From: UMGS363 sp051881815
GTDB taxonomy: Bacteria; Bacillota; Clostridia; Oscillospirales; Ruminococcaceae
Assembly (NCBI GenBank): GCA_051881815.1
Contig: JBJEQP010000090.1
Coordinates: 46,331-110,330, forward strand
Direction of reading: 5' to 3'
Length of the DNA stretch: 64,000 bases
Under the pieces are notes generated by a model. That model did no database searches, was not told the DNA's origin, and saw only the letters and a program-made list of their open reading frames with translations. Positions 50,784 to 61,100 of the stretch are shown piece after piece. A program made the position numbers and the translations under genes. Within the stretch, counting starts at the first letter, position 1, and each line of letters begins with the position of its first letter.

Positions 50784-52853
50784 ATGAGCGTACTATTTTC
50801 CGTAACGGTGAGCGTGTCCCTTGCGGCGGCGCTTTTCCTGCTGTTTAAGGGCAGAATAGCAAAGCGCTACGGCTTTGGAATTATCTACATATTATCGCTG
50901 ATACTCGCAATACGACTGATAATACCATACAGCATTCAGCTTCCAAAAGCGCCTGCTTTTAATCTTGTGATACCCTCTTTTGTGCCTGTTTTGTGGGCAG
51001 TAGGCGCTGTTCTCTGCCTTTTGTTTCAAACGGGAAAATACCTGTATTTCAGGAAAACTTTGCTTTCGGAAAGCCTGTCTGTTTCCGCCGAAAAAGAGCT
51101 TTCGGACAGGGTGAGAAAAGAGCTTTTCATAGACAAAGAAATCCCCGTTCTGCGCTCGGGAAAGGTTGGCTCGCCTATGCTTCTCGGTTTCGGAAAACCT
51201 GTTATTTTCCTGCCCTTGCAGGATTACACCGAAGCGGAGCTAATGATGATTTTCCGACACGAGCTTATGCACTATAAGCGAAAAGACCCGTACAAAAAGC
51301 TGTTTTTCGGAGCGGTTGCAGCTGTACAGTGGTTCAACCCCTTTGCGTGGCTGATTATGCGCGAATGTTCGGGAAGTCTTGAAGCTCTCTGCGACCGTGA
51401 AGTGATTAAAAATAAGGACAATTCCTATAAGCGTGACTATTGCTATCTCCTGCTTAAAACAGGTAAAAACATGGGCAAAGCTACTGCGGCGGCTTCATAT
51501 TTCAGTACAAAGGAGATGTTGAAATTGCGCATTGACAGCGTTTTTGACAGCGGGAAAAAGAAGCGCGGCGGCGCTCTTGTGTTGGCAAGTATAGTGGGTC
51601 TGTCGCTCATATCAGGACTGTTATGCTCCTGTACTGTTGAAACTCCGCAGAATGTAATCGACGAAATGAACAGGATTGAAAGCGGCGTTTCCAACGAAAA
51701 GGAACAGGGGGTTATCGACGGGGATGATGTTTCCGTTACCCTCCGCCCTGTTTCAGAAGTTACTGCCACCGCAAAGGATGAACTCGCAAAAATCGGAACG
51801 GCGGACGGTATTTTCAAGCTTGATAACTGCGAAATTATTATTCCGCAGGCGGACAGTATTCCCATATATTCGCAGAATTTTCTCTACGGCATTGAAACTC
51901 CTCAAAAGATATACGACCAACTTCGTTTCCTCGAAAAAGAATGGCTCGGCGGCAATAACTATCCCGACGAAGCCTTTACCGCTGTGCCTTATGGTTACGG
52001 CAGCGTGCGTGAGGAATTAACCATTGAACAGTTCCTTAATGACAACAGAATTGCGGCGGTTTACTCAAATCGTAATAACTATGAGGGCGAAGATTATGGC
52101 AGCATCGAAACCCTTATATACAGCCTCAGATTATGGAAAACGCCCTTGCTTGAAAGCAGTCTTACCAATGGGTCGGAGAGAATATGGCATAATAACGATA
52201 ATGCGGCGCAAGTGGTTTATTGCTATAATGCCAAAGAAGAATTGTCGCAGAAATTAAGTCTTGTAAACGGGGAAATAACCCTCGGCGAAGCAATAACTGC
52301 CGCCGAAAAATATATGGAAAGCTTCCCCTATCGTCTTGATGAAAAAATAACCTACAAGGTTAATAAAGCCTATATCTATGAGCTTCCGAATGGTAAAAAT
52401 GCTGTTCGTTTCTATCTGCGAATTTACTGCGGCGATTTTCCTATGGAGTTTATTACTGCTGATAATAACAAGGAAACCCCCTTTTCCTGTGCAGATGTTA
52501 CGGGTCTTGACAGTATGGAAATGACAATGATACGAACAGACGGTTTCGACCAGATTATAACCTTTAAGACAAACACAATGCTTACTCCGACCGACAAAGC
52601 TCTGACCGAGATTATTTCTGTTGACGAGGTATTTGCTATTATTAAGAACAAGGTTACAAATTCGGTAGTTTATGATGTAAGAGAGATTTCCCTCGGCTAT
52701 ATTGACGCTTGTTATGAGCCCTATGATGTCTGGGCTAATGCCAAGTATTACACTCACCCCGTATGGAATGTTGTTCTTGATATGGGAACGCAGGTTATTA
52801 CCGCAACCGTTGATGCAAAGACAGGGGAGTTGTACTTAGAGAGGGATTACTGA
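50784..52853 (+). CDS. BlaR1/MecR1-like M56 metallopeptidase sensor
   Basis: 689 residues. Four N-terminal transmembrane helices, the last at ~268-285, and the M56 zinc site HELMH at ~158-162 with the downstream Glu in SLEALCDREVI. A Cys-rich SGLLCSC follows the last helix. The ~390-residue extracytoplasmic domain is not a penicillin-binding domain: no SxxK/SxN/KTG set was seen. Its end (GEITLGEAITAAEKYMESFPY and the final VTATVDAKTGELYLERDY) recalls PepSY/YPEB-like modules. It would sense a signal other than a beta-lactam and cleave BlaI. ATG 50784 after AAGGAGTAACT. Confidence 0.88.
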   Translation: MSVLFSVTVSVSLAAALFLLFKGRIAKRYGFGIIYILSLILAIRLIIPYSIQLPKAPAFNLVIPSFVPVLWAVGAVLCLLFQTGKYLYFRKTLLSESLSVSAEKELSDRVRKELFIDKEIPVLRSGKVGSPMLLGFGKPVIFLPLQDYTEAELMMIFRHELMHYKRKDPYKKLFFGAVAAVQWFNPFAWLIMRECSGSLEALCDREVIKNKDNSYKRDYCYLLLKTGKNMGKATAAASYFSTKEMLKLRIDSVFDSGKKKRGGALVLASIVGLSLISGLLCSCTVETPQNVIDEMNRIESGVSNEKEQGVIDGDDVSVTLRPVSEVTATAKDELAKIGTADGIFKLDNCEIIIPQADSIPIYSQNFLYGIETPQKIYDQLRFLEKEWLGGNNYPDEAFTAVPYGYGSVREELTIEQFLNDNRIAAVYSNRNNYEGEDYGSIETLIYSLRLWKTPLLESSLTNGSERIWHNNDNAAQVVYCYNAKEELSQKLSLVNGEITLGEAITAAEKYMESFPYRLDEKITYKVNKAYIYELPNGKNAVRFYLRIYCGDFPMEFITADNNKETPFSCADVTGLDSMEMTMIRTDGFDQIITFKTNTMLTPTDKALTEIISVDEVFAIIKNKVTNSVVYDVREISLGYIDACYEPYDVWANAKYYTHPVWNVVLDMGTQVITATVDAKTGELYLERDY

Positions 52854-53698
52854 TGAAAACCCTGAATTGTATTTTAACCGAGCTGAAAAAGGTAATTTTA
52901 AGCCCTTATTTTGCAGTAGGCATAATCGCCTTTGCGCTGATGTGCTTTACCTCCTCGGCATACACCGACTATTCAAATATGAAGCAGTTATCCATATTCG
53001 AAATGGTAACAATGCTCGGCACAGAAAAGGCGGAAAGCTATGAATTTTCTGCACAATACGTCTGCGCTCACGGCTTTGGTACATGGGTTGTGCAGTTTCT
53101 TTCAATTATCGTTGCGTTTCCGTTTGTAAAGGTGCTTTGCGACGAGCGGCGGTTCGGCGAAAAGCGGTATATAATTTGCCGTATGGGAAAACTGCGCTAC
53201 TGCCTGTCGAAATTCCTTTCCTCTATTATTGGCGGTGCAGTTCTCTGCGCTCTCGGCTTCCTGCTGTTCTCTGGGGCAGTGTATATGATTTTCCCTAAGG
53301 TAAGTGAGCTATCCCCCGAACAGGCAGAAATGCTTGCAAGCTGCAATATTTCCTATACGAAAAAACTGCTTGAAACAGTGATAATGGGTGCAGGAGCGGC
53401 TATTTTACCCTTTCTCATAAGCGTATTTACAACAAATCAGTATTTCTGCATCTGTATTCCTTTTCTAATTCAATATATGCAGATGACGGCGGCTAATAAG
53501 CTGATTCTTGACAGCATTTCAGGCTGCCCCGAATGGCAGAGAGCGCTTATAATGTCGGTTTATCCCAACAGCTTGCAGGAGATAATATACTGCACCCAAA
53601 CGGGGATAATTTCTCTTATCGGATATGCTTTTCTTGCGGCGGCGGCGCTTACGCTTTTCATCATTACGGCGAGGAGGTGCACCGACTGTGGCAGGTAA
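52853..53698 (+). CDS. ABC transporter permease subunit 1
   Basis: 281 residues with about six hydrophobic helices. It opens with a short cytoplasmic segment (KTLNCILTELKKVILSPYF), has a large external part between helices 1 and 2, and the segment VKVLCDERRFGEKRYIICRMGKLRYCLSKF that suits a coupling helix. Resembles ABC-2-type lantibiotic or membrane-stress exporters. Its ATG overlaps the stop of the M56 gene (TGATGA), so it is coupled. A role together with the second permease and the ATPase is inferred. Confidence 0.8.
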   Translation: MKTLNCILTELKKVILSPYFAVGIIAFALMCFTSSAYTDYSNMKQLSIFEMVTMLGTEKAESYEFSAQYVCAHGFGTWVVQFLSIIVAFPFVKVLCDERRFGEKRYIICRMGKLRYCLSKFLSSIIGGAVLCALGFLLFSGAVYMIFPKVSELSPEQAEMLASCNISYTKKLLETVIMGAGAAILPFLISVFTTNQYFCICIPFLIQYMQMTAANKLILDSISGCPEWQRALIMSVYPNSLQEIIYCTQTGIISLIGYAFLAAAALTLFIITARRCTDCGR

Positions 53699-54563
53699 AA
53701 TTTCTCTGCGGAAAATATGGGTGGTGGCTCGGACGGAGTGGCTTAAATGGGTCTGCAATCCACGAATGATAATAATTCCCGTACTCACCGTTTTTATCTA
53801 TTCTTATGCAATTACGCCGCTTTTAGAGCGTGCCGAGAAAATGGGCGAGCCGCTGAACCTTTTAGAGCCGCTTATTGCGGTAGGAAATTCGGGTATGCTT
53901 ACGCTTATTATTCCGCTGGTTTTTCTTACGCTGATGAGCGATTTCCCGAAAACCGACGGTTCCTCGCTTTTCTTCATGTCAAGAACGGGGCGGTACAACT
54001 GGCTGCTTGGTCAGATACTTTTCGGACTTATGAGCGCCCTTACCTTCCTTGCCGCAATATACGTTATCTGTACCGCTTTTCTAATGAACAGGGCTTTTCT
54101 TGCGGACGGCTGGAGCATGGTGGTGAAGCGCTATGACCTGCTTTTTCCCGCAGAGGCAGGCGGCTTTGCAAGCGAGCTTGTGCCGCCTAATCTATATAAT
54201 CAGATGACGCCCTTTTCGGCGGCGATACAGACATTTGTGCTGCTGTTCTGTTATCTTGTGACGGTACTGCTGATAATGCTTCTTTTCGGGCAGAAAAACC
54301 GCAGAGCCGTGGGATTTCTTGCGGCAAACGGAGTAATCGGCTTCGGCGTGCTTTTTACCTCAATTAAAACAGCGGCGATGTGGGCTTTTCCTATGGCGAA
54401 TGCGATAGTGTGGCTTCATTTCACCGAGCTTTACCGTGACGCAGTAATGCCCACAGAATATTCTTATATCTATTTCGGGGTAATAATCGCCCTGCTTATT
54501 GCCGCTAATCTTTGGGGTGCAGGCGGCATAAATGCAGCAACTATGGAGGAAACGGAGGGCTAA
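53688..54563 (+). CDS. ABC transporter permease subunit 2
   Basis: 291 residues from GTG 53688, eight bases after GAGGAGGTG; the frame is open farther upstream but that part overlaps the preceding gene. Six hydrophobic helices; N-terminus KISLRKIWVVARTEWLKWVCN parallels that of the first permease. LFMSRTGRYNWLLGQILFGL fits a coupling region. It overlaps the first permease gene by 11 bases. The cargo is unknown; a peptide or lipid-targeting toxin is plausible from the M56/BlaI control. Confidence 0.8.
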   Translation: MAGKISLRKIWVVARTEWLKWVCNPRMIIIPVLTVFIYSYAITPLLERAEKMGEPLNLLEPLIAVGNSGMLTLIIPLVFLTLMSDFPKTDGSSLFFMSRTGRYNWLLGQILFGLMSALTFLAAIYVICTAFLMNRAFLADGWSMVVKRYDLLFPAEAGGFASELVPPNLYNQMTPFSAAIQTFVLLFCYLVTVLLIMLLFGQKNRRAVGFLAANGVIGFGVLFTSIKTAAMWAFPMANAIVWLHFTELYRDAVMPTEYSYIYFGVIIALLIAANLWGAGGINAATMEETEG

Positions 54564-54564
54564 T

Positions 54565-55206
54565 ATGAGCGAAGCAATAGCGGTTAATAATCTGTCCCTG
54601 ACGATAAAGGGCAGCGAAATTCTGAAAGGCATTTCACACAGCTTTGAAAAGGGAAAAATCCACGGTCTTATCGGCAGAAATGGCAGCGGAAAGACTATGC
54701 TTATGAAGTGTATCTGCGGCTTTGTAAGACCCACAGGCGGCGAGATAATTATTGACGGAAAACGTGTAGGAAAGGACTGCGACTTTCCCGAAAATATCGG
54801 TATAATTATCGAAGCGCCGGGGTTTATCCCGTACTATTCGGGCTTTCATAATCTGAAGCTGCTTGCAGGGCTTAACCGCCGCATTGACAGCGACAGGATA
54901 AAGGAAGCCATGCAAAGGGTAGGTTTAAATCCAAATCTAAAGCTGCAAGTAAGAAAATATTCTCTCGGTATGCGCCAGCGCTTAGGGCTTGCTCAGGCGA
55001 TTATGGAAAACCCTGACCTACTTATCTTGGACGAGCCTATGAATGGGCTTGATAAAGACGGCGTTGCCGATATGCGGCGGTATCTGCTTGAACTGAAGGA
55101 GCAAGGTAAGACTATTCTTATCGCCTCCCATAACAGCGAAGATATTTCTGCGCTGTGCGATACGGTGTGCGAGATGGAGAAAGGTGTTATTTCCGAGATA
55201 CAGTGA
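54565..55206 (+). CDS. ABC transporter ATP-binding protein
   Basis: 213 residues from ATG 54565 (site GGAGG; the in-frame ATG at 54532 lies in the permease gene). Walker A GRNGSGKTMLMK (~37), Q-loop EAPGFIP, signature YSLGMRQRLGLAQAI, Walker B LLILDEPMNGLD and H-loop ASHNSEDI. It belongs to the bacitracin/lantibiotic-exporter type of ABC ATPases. Last gene of the cassette: BlaI, M56 sensor, two permeases, ATPase. Confidence 0.94.
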   Translation: MSEAIAVNNLSLTIKGSEILKGISHSFEKGKIHGLIGRNGSGKTMLMKCICGFVRPTGGEIIIDGKRVGKDCDFPENIGIIIEAPGFIPYYSGFHNLKLLAGLNRRIDSDRIKEAMQRVGLNPNLKLQVRKYSLGMRQRLGLAQAIMENPDLLILDEPMNGLDKDGVADMRRYLLELKEQGKTILIASHNSEDISALCDTVCEMEKGVISEIQ

Positions 55207-55224
55207 TCGACTTAAAAACAATGA

Positions 55225-55266
55225 TTTACCCCCGAAAACCTGCTAATACAGATTTTCGGGGGTAAA
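55225..55266 (+). terminator. Terminator-like hairpin of the ABC cassette
   Basis: TTTACCCCCGAAAA and TTTTCGGGGGTAAA form a perfect 14-base-pair stem. The T-run is weak on the plus strand. It also faces the region to the right. Confidence 0.7.
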
Positions 55267-55794
55267 TTATATGTTTGCTGTTATATATCTGGATCGAATA
55301 AAGTATGCTTCCGGAAAAAAAGATAAAGCTTCAGAATAAGTTGATATATGAGGAATGAAACAGTAGTCGGTTAAGGAATTAAGGTCGACGAAAAAAGATA
55401 GATAAAATAACATCTAACTTAGTTCTTTTTAAAGAAAATATGAATGATGACAGAATAATTGTTTCATATACGATTAAAGATCAAACAAAAAAACGTAAAA
55501 GCGTGAGGGGTGGTTATTTAATAAATGTTCGGATCGGTCAGCTGTTCCTTGAATGCGGCTGCCATAGTGCTCAATCTCATCAAGCTCATTAATAATGTCA
55601 CAGTCGGTTGTGGCTGTGAGGAACTGAAAATACTTGCCGGAAATTCCCACCACAGGAACAAGAGATAATGATCTCATCATGTTCTGCTGTTCTTCCGAAA
55701 GAGCAAACAGCCGGATCAACATCATATTTTCCTGAAACTATATGTATATCAATTTTTCTTAGATTCCATTCAACATCTGTATCTGAGATAATGC
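55267..55794. other. Decayed intergenic region
   Basis: Apart from the fragment at 55474-55725 (minus strand), the ~530 bases between the ABC cassette and the KAP gene hold only short frames. None combines a start and a ribosome binding site with a recognisable product. It looks like the remains of earlier insertions. Confidence 0.5.
55474..55725 (-). pseudogene. Fragment resembling an NB-ARC/STAND ATPase segment
   Basis: 83 codons. The start IRLFALSEEQQNMMRSLSLVPVVGISGKYFQFLT resembles the winged-helix part of NB-ARC-type proteins (Leu-Phe, Leu/Glu-rich, then Leu-x-Leu-Val-Pro-x-x-Gly-Ile). The rest degenerates. No ribosome binding site was seen and a stop codon precedes it in frame. I treat it as a remnant of a larger STAND-like gene. 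Similarity is from memory. Confidence 0.35.
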
Positions 55795-55823
55795 TTGCTT
55801 TATATATAATAATGTAGTATACT
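55795..55823 (+). promoter_or_regulatory. Promoter of the KAP NTPase gene
   Basis: TTGCTT (55795-55800), a 17-base spacer and TATACT (55818-55823), about 45 bases before the start codon. Confidence 0.6.
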
Positions 55824-55869
55824 ATTTATAGGTGATGTTACATCAATGATTTTAGTGGAGGTTATTAGT

Positions 55870-57792
55870 ATGTATTTAGATGAAAAATCTAAAATTATAG
55901 CAGACTATATAAAAGATTCTCGTTACACACAAGCTGTTCTTATTAACGGAGCGTGGGGAGTCGGTAAAACTTTTTTTGTTGAAAAAATACTCTTGAAAGA
56001 ATTAGAAGATTACATCGTAGTTCGCTATTCGTTGTACGGCGTTCAATCATCTGAACAAGTAATATCTGAATTACAAAGAGAAATGCTAATTAAGTTAGTT
56101 GAAAATAAGAATTTTACTTTAAAAGGCAAAAGTTTTAAAATACCATCAACAATACTTGACATTGCACCAAATGGAATAGGAATGATATTGAAAAAAGTCG
56201 GTCTTGATCCTGATGATTTAAATGAAATAATAAGTAAAATTGATTTTGATAAAAGCAAAATAATAATTATTTTTGATGATCTCGAACGGGCTGGGATGGA
56301 AATAAATGAAATTTTGGGAGTCATTAACTTTTATGTCGAATGTCAAAAAATGAAAGTAATAATAATTGCAAATGAAAATGAAATTGGTTCATCACGTATA
56401 TCTTCAAATCTTCCACAAAAATTCTCTGTAGCATCAAGTCCGTCCATATCATTAGAAGGAAAAACAAGCATCAGTGATATAAATACTAACATAGTATATA
56501 GTTATGATGAGTTAATTAAGAGGACAAAGATTCTTTTTTCAAATGATATAATTTATAATTCTATTAAAGAAAAATTAATTGGACTAACCGTAACAATTAA
56601 TGCTGAGTTTCATCAGTTGTATGATCAAATAATAAATACATACGCAAAAGAATCTAAAGACTTCTTATCTCATAAAAAAGATACAGTAATAGAATTACTT
56701 CAAGATTTGGAATGTCAGAATTTACGTACCCTTATATTTGCCATAATTTCTTTCGATAAATTATATAAAGTAATTATTACTCTTAAAGATCTGCACACAA
56801 CAACTCAATATATAGAAAAACTTAACGATGAATTAACCTGTATTCTAAAATCGGTTATTGTTACCTCAATATTATATAAATCCGGTAAAACATTTCATTC
56901 CACTAATAATAATTCTGCATCGACATGGTATTTTCTAAAGAGAATAAAGGAGTATTCATTTGTAAATAAATTTATTTATTTTCACGAACTGAATGAATCA
57001 GGCGTACAAGAAGAAATAAACTTATATATACAGAATGAACTCAACCAGCAAGAAAAAGAAAAACTAAGCTATTATAAACTTAATTCCTTTGGATGGTTAG
57101 ATTATAATGATGATGAAGTAATTAAACTTTCTGATCAATTATATGATGAACTTTCTGAAGGAAAATATGACGTCAGATTTTTCAAAGAAATTATAATATA
57201 TCTAATACAACTGGATTACAATTTTAAGGAAAAAAAGGGGAAAATAAAACATAGTGATTCTGATTATATTACTCTTATGGTACAATATATTAACAGTCAC
57301 GAACTTAAAGAAAAACAACTTGAAATGTTTGATACTTTCTCTGAAAACGATGATTTTATAAATAAATTCAATTTATATACAAAACCTTTAAAAACAGCAA
57401 CCATAGAAAAAGAGAATGCTTTTGCTAACAATGAAATCAAAAACATATTTGAATCAGATAATTGGGCTGAAAATTTTTATCAGTATTGCAAAAATAATCG
57501 TGACAATTTCGTGATTTCTCATAGTTTTTTATCATTTTTTGATATATTCACAATAACACAATTATTATCCAAGGCGACTAATCAGGAAATACGAAGGTTC
57601 TCGCAAGCAATATGTTCCATATATGATTTTAGTAATATTCGTGATTATTTTCTGACAGATATACCAAACTTAGAAAGCATTATCAACGCACTAGATGAAA
57701 GATACACTGATGAGAAAACCGATTGTACAACAAAAGTGGTTATTGGTTCATATGTAGAAAAACTAAAAAACAAATTAGAGTTATTAAAATGA
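55870..57792 (+). CDS. KAP-type P-loop NTPase, candidate defence protein
   Basis: 640 residues from ATG 55870 after GGAGG. Walker A NGAWGVGKTFFVEK at ~26-39, Walker B KIIIIFDDLERAG (~131-143), and VIIIANENEI as sensor region, all typical of KAP P-loop NTPases. The C-terminal ~400 residues are helical and unlike any domain I recognise; the protein has no obvious transmembrane pair. The gene is strikingly AT-rich compared with the housekeeping part, pointing to transfer. KAP NTPases include phage-exclusion proteins such as PifA. It stands alone, with an own promoter, between two M56 systems. The function is not known. Confidence 0.72.
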   Translation: MYLDEKSKIIADYIKDSRYTQAVLINGAWGVGKTFFVEKILLKELEDYIVVRYSLYGVQSSEQVISELQREMLIKLVENKNFTLKGKSFKIPSTILDIAPNGIGMILKKVGLDPDDLNEIISKIDFDKSKIIIIFDDLERAGMEINEILGVINFYVECQKMKVIIIANENEIGSSRISSNLPQKFSVASSPSISLEGKTSISDINTNIVYSYDELIKRTKILFSNDIIYNSIKEKLIGLTVTINAEFHQLYDQIINTYAKESKDFLSHKKDTVIELLQDLECQNLRTLIFAIISFDKLYKVIITLKDLHTTTQYIEKLNDELTCILKSVIVTSILYKSGKTFHSTNNNSASTWYFLKRIKEYSFVNKFIYFHELNESGVQEEINLYIQNELNQQEKEKLSYYKLNSFGWLDYNDDEVIKLSDQLYDELSEGKYDVRFFKEIIIYLIQLDYNFKEKKGKIKHSDSDYITLMVQYINSHELKEKQLEMFDTFSENDDFINKFNLYTKPLKTATIEKENAFANNEIKNIFESDNWAENFYQYCKNNRDNFVISHSFLSFFDIFTITQLLSKATNQEIRRFSQAICSIYDFSNIRDYFLTDIPNLESIINALDERYTDEKTDCTTKVVIGSYVEKLKNKLELLK

Positions 57793-57802
57793 CCATTAAC
57801 TA

Positions 57803-57832
57803 TAGATTATTATCTGTAAAACAAATAATCTA
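57803..57832 (+). terminator. Weak hairpin after the KAP gene
   Basis: TAGATTATT (57803-57811) pairs with AATAATCTA (57824-57832). No clear T-run. The rest up to 58066 is AT-rich, with nothing else recognised. Confidence 0.35.
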
Positions 57833-58066
57833 CTATAACCGTCAAAAAAATCAATGTTTTCCAATAATACCGAGTCCCTGCTGTGGTAAATTCGATAGGG
57901 GGATCTTTATTATGAATCAGCGTACAATGGCATGAATAATTCATCTGATGTCAGCAGTCTGGGAAAATACTCCTCCTCAATTTAAGTATTTCACGAACAG
58001 TACAATTATATATTATATGTGAAAAAATAAAATAGCTCCTATAACACGAATGTTCCCTCTACAAAG

Positions 58067-58113
58067 CAACAAGGCGTTCGGGTAACATGCACAGTTGCCC
58101 GAACGCCTTGTTG
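58067..58113. terminator. Bidirectional terminator between KAP and the giant M56 gene
   Basis: CAACAAGGCGTTCGGG and CCCGAACGCCTTGTTG pair perfectly over 16 bases, with T-runs on the right. Confidence 0.85.
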
Positions 58114-58142
58114 TTTAGTGCATTAAAAAAATGACATCACCT

Positions 58143-61100
58143 TCAAACACTTATGTCCTCTATGCTTACAAACCGATATTCATTCGCACCCATTTTCAGA
58201 GTGAACAGAATTGTCTTTTCGCAATAAAGGCAGCAAGTTCCTCTGTATTTTTTTACGGTTATGTAGGAAAAGTCACCGTCAATTTTTGTGTCGGTAATAA
58301 CATATTTTTCGGGGTTGGGTATCCCCATTCCCTGTGCATAGTATTTTCCGCTGTCCGGGTCATAATATCTGCTGCTTTCGGAAAGCTTTATATCTCTGCC
58401 GAATTTATCCATGGCAGCAGCCTTTAGTTGTTCGGGCGAAATACCGTCAAATCCATTGGTAATGCTGTCATAGTGCAGCCAGGGCTCCTTGCTGTAAAGG
58501 AGATAGAAAAGCAATGCTTCATCGGTAATTTCCGAAGCTGACGCATATTCCGAATAATTAACATATTTCAGAAAATCATAAACAGCATACTCGGGACCTT
58601 TCTCCCCGGAGATCACACTTATATGGTGCATAAAATCGTTATAATCCGTAAGCTTGATTATCCTCGTTGAACCGCTTTCGAATGGCTCTCCAACGACTAA
58701 TGCAAGGGTGTTATGACCGTTTTTGAAGGGTGCAGGAGCTTCGCTCTGAAGCTCAAAGGAAAGACGATAGAGTGCCTGAAAATTATTCTCGGTAAATTCC
58801 GACACACAGGTAAGCTCCACATTTGAGAAAACGCTCACACTCTTGAAAACGTCCCAGCTTGAAGGAGGGTCGCTGTAATATTCCTTGCCGTCAATGGAAT
58901 AATATGCTTCGTTGCATACAAGCTCATCCATTAAGGTAAGACTTCTGTCATAGCCCATTTCTATCTCTTTAGCAAAGCTTTCGGCAATATAATCGACTGC
59001 ACCGCCAAGTGTTATTTCTATTGTTTTCAGATAGCTTTTCTTTTCATTATCGGTCAGTCTGTAGTATTCGGTAATATCCCCTGTACGGAACTGCAGATAG
59101 TTCTTGTCATACAGAGTAAAGAAATAGAATTCTCCTCCATAGTAAAAGGTTGTTTCATATTCCGCATTGCCCGGAGTTTCGGGAGGAGCTTCGGTGTTAA
59201 TAAGGGAAAGTGTATTCTGAATATTTCTGAATATATTGTCTACACCGTAATAGCTTCCTTGTACATGAGGATAATACATCCTTTCATTGGCATTTACTTT
59301 ATTCGTGTAAACCTCATCGTTTCTGTTAAGCTTCGGCAGACTTATATTCTCAAGCACACGGCTGCTTCCCACGTCAACCACATTCACGACCATTGTACCT
59401 CCGTTATATTCATAAGGATAACGTCGGTTTATCTCAATGCCTCTTTCATCGGTATAGCTGTCATAGAAATAGCCCTTCCATTCAGCACTTGCAAAATTCT
59501 CGCTTGCTTCGATGTGTTCAGCGTAGCTGCCGTTTTCATATCTGAATTTTACGGGATATACCTCTCCGTCGCTTCCTACCTTGTAGGCAGAAAGCTTGTA
59601 TATCCCATCCTTGTCAGTCTTCTGTCTGAAAAATACAAGTCCCGGATCTCCGCCTGTGTTTCCTGCTCTGATAAACATATCATCAATAAGTTCGGGGCGA
59701 AGAGAAAGTGCGTAATAATTTTCAAAGGGACACCACGCAATGAAATTTTCATTTAATGCAAGCCTTAATGCATATATACCATTCAGCTTGTCGGGATGCT
59801 CCGAAGGCAGCCCCCTTACTCTTACAAGCTGCAGTTTATAAGGTTCGTTATATCCTAAAACATCGTACTCCCACAGAATATCATTGGTATGCTCGGAACG
59901 CTCGCCGTAGTCGGTGCTTCCCATAAGTTCAATATCTTTATTGGGGATAAATTTTCCTCCCGAATAAGTGAAATCTATCCTTGCGGTGCAAATCACCTGT
60001 TCGCTTGAAGCACCTACCTTTCCATCACGGATGGTTACAGAATGTGTACCGTAAATATTGCCGTTTTCAACGTGATATTTTGTACCTCCGTGTGAAACTG
60101 CATAACCGTCACTGTCGGCTTCGGCTTGGTTTTCAAGCTGATAATAGGAAATGAACTCGTACTGACTGTCTGCATAAAACACGCTGAATTCACTGTCATT
60201 ATTCTGAATTACCCTTATGGTGTTCGTCAGCGTTTTCTCGGCATTTTTGTCAATGGGTATCTCGATTAGCGTTTTTCCGTCAATAACGATCATTCTGTTA
60301 TCGAGTATAAATGTTCCCGTGTACCATTGTTCCAGAGCCATGTCATTTATTCCGTCGCTGTTGAAATCATGCACAAATATTTCTGTTCGTATAGGGTCAA
60401 AGCCACCTTTAATGATGTTTTCATCCTTGCCGTCGGCGGTATCTCTGCATACCGAAAAAACGGAGTCGTCGTTATCTGTAAGTAACAGATACATATCGGT
60501 AGCACCGTCCGTATTTCTTATCTCATAACCGTCTTCGGTCTGTGACATTTCAAAACTGTTTTCAAATCCTTTAGCCATTTTGTTAAAGCTGTTCATGGAG
60601 AAAGCATAATAGCTCTCATCGGTTTCCCATGGGTCATAATGCACCTGCATGGTATATTCTCCCACGGTGAAAATGCCCTTTTTTAGCTTATAGGTCACGG
60701 TGATATCAAGGCTTGTTTCCGATTCAAAATCAAAATAAAGCATAGCTTCAATATCGTGGCTTTCCTTGCTAAATTCTGCGGAATATCTGACTTCGGAATA
60801 TCCCTCATCACCCGTAAACGGATTATCAACAGGTTCATCGGGTAAAAAGCGGTATCTGCTCACTCCGTTGATAACAAAATCTGCACGGGGCATATCAAGA
60901 GTATATTCATCGCTTGCTATGTCAAGAATGAAATGATAATAGTCCTGAAGATCATCTTCACCATAGCTGTGGTCAAGCAGAAGCTGTACCTCTGCTTTTT
61001 CTCCGCTGCTGCCCGTTATGATCTGACTGTAGACACGGTTTTCCCCCGACGGCAGAAATCCCGACTTGGTTATATCGGCTGTGAGCTGTCTGCCTGTTCC

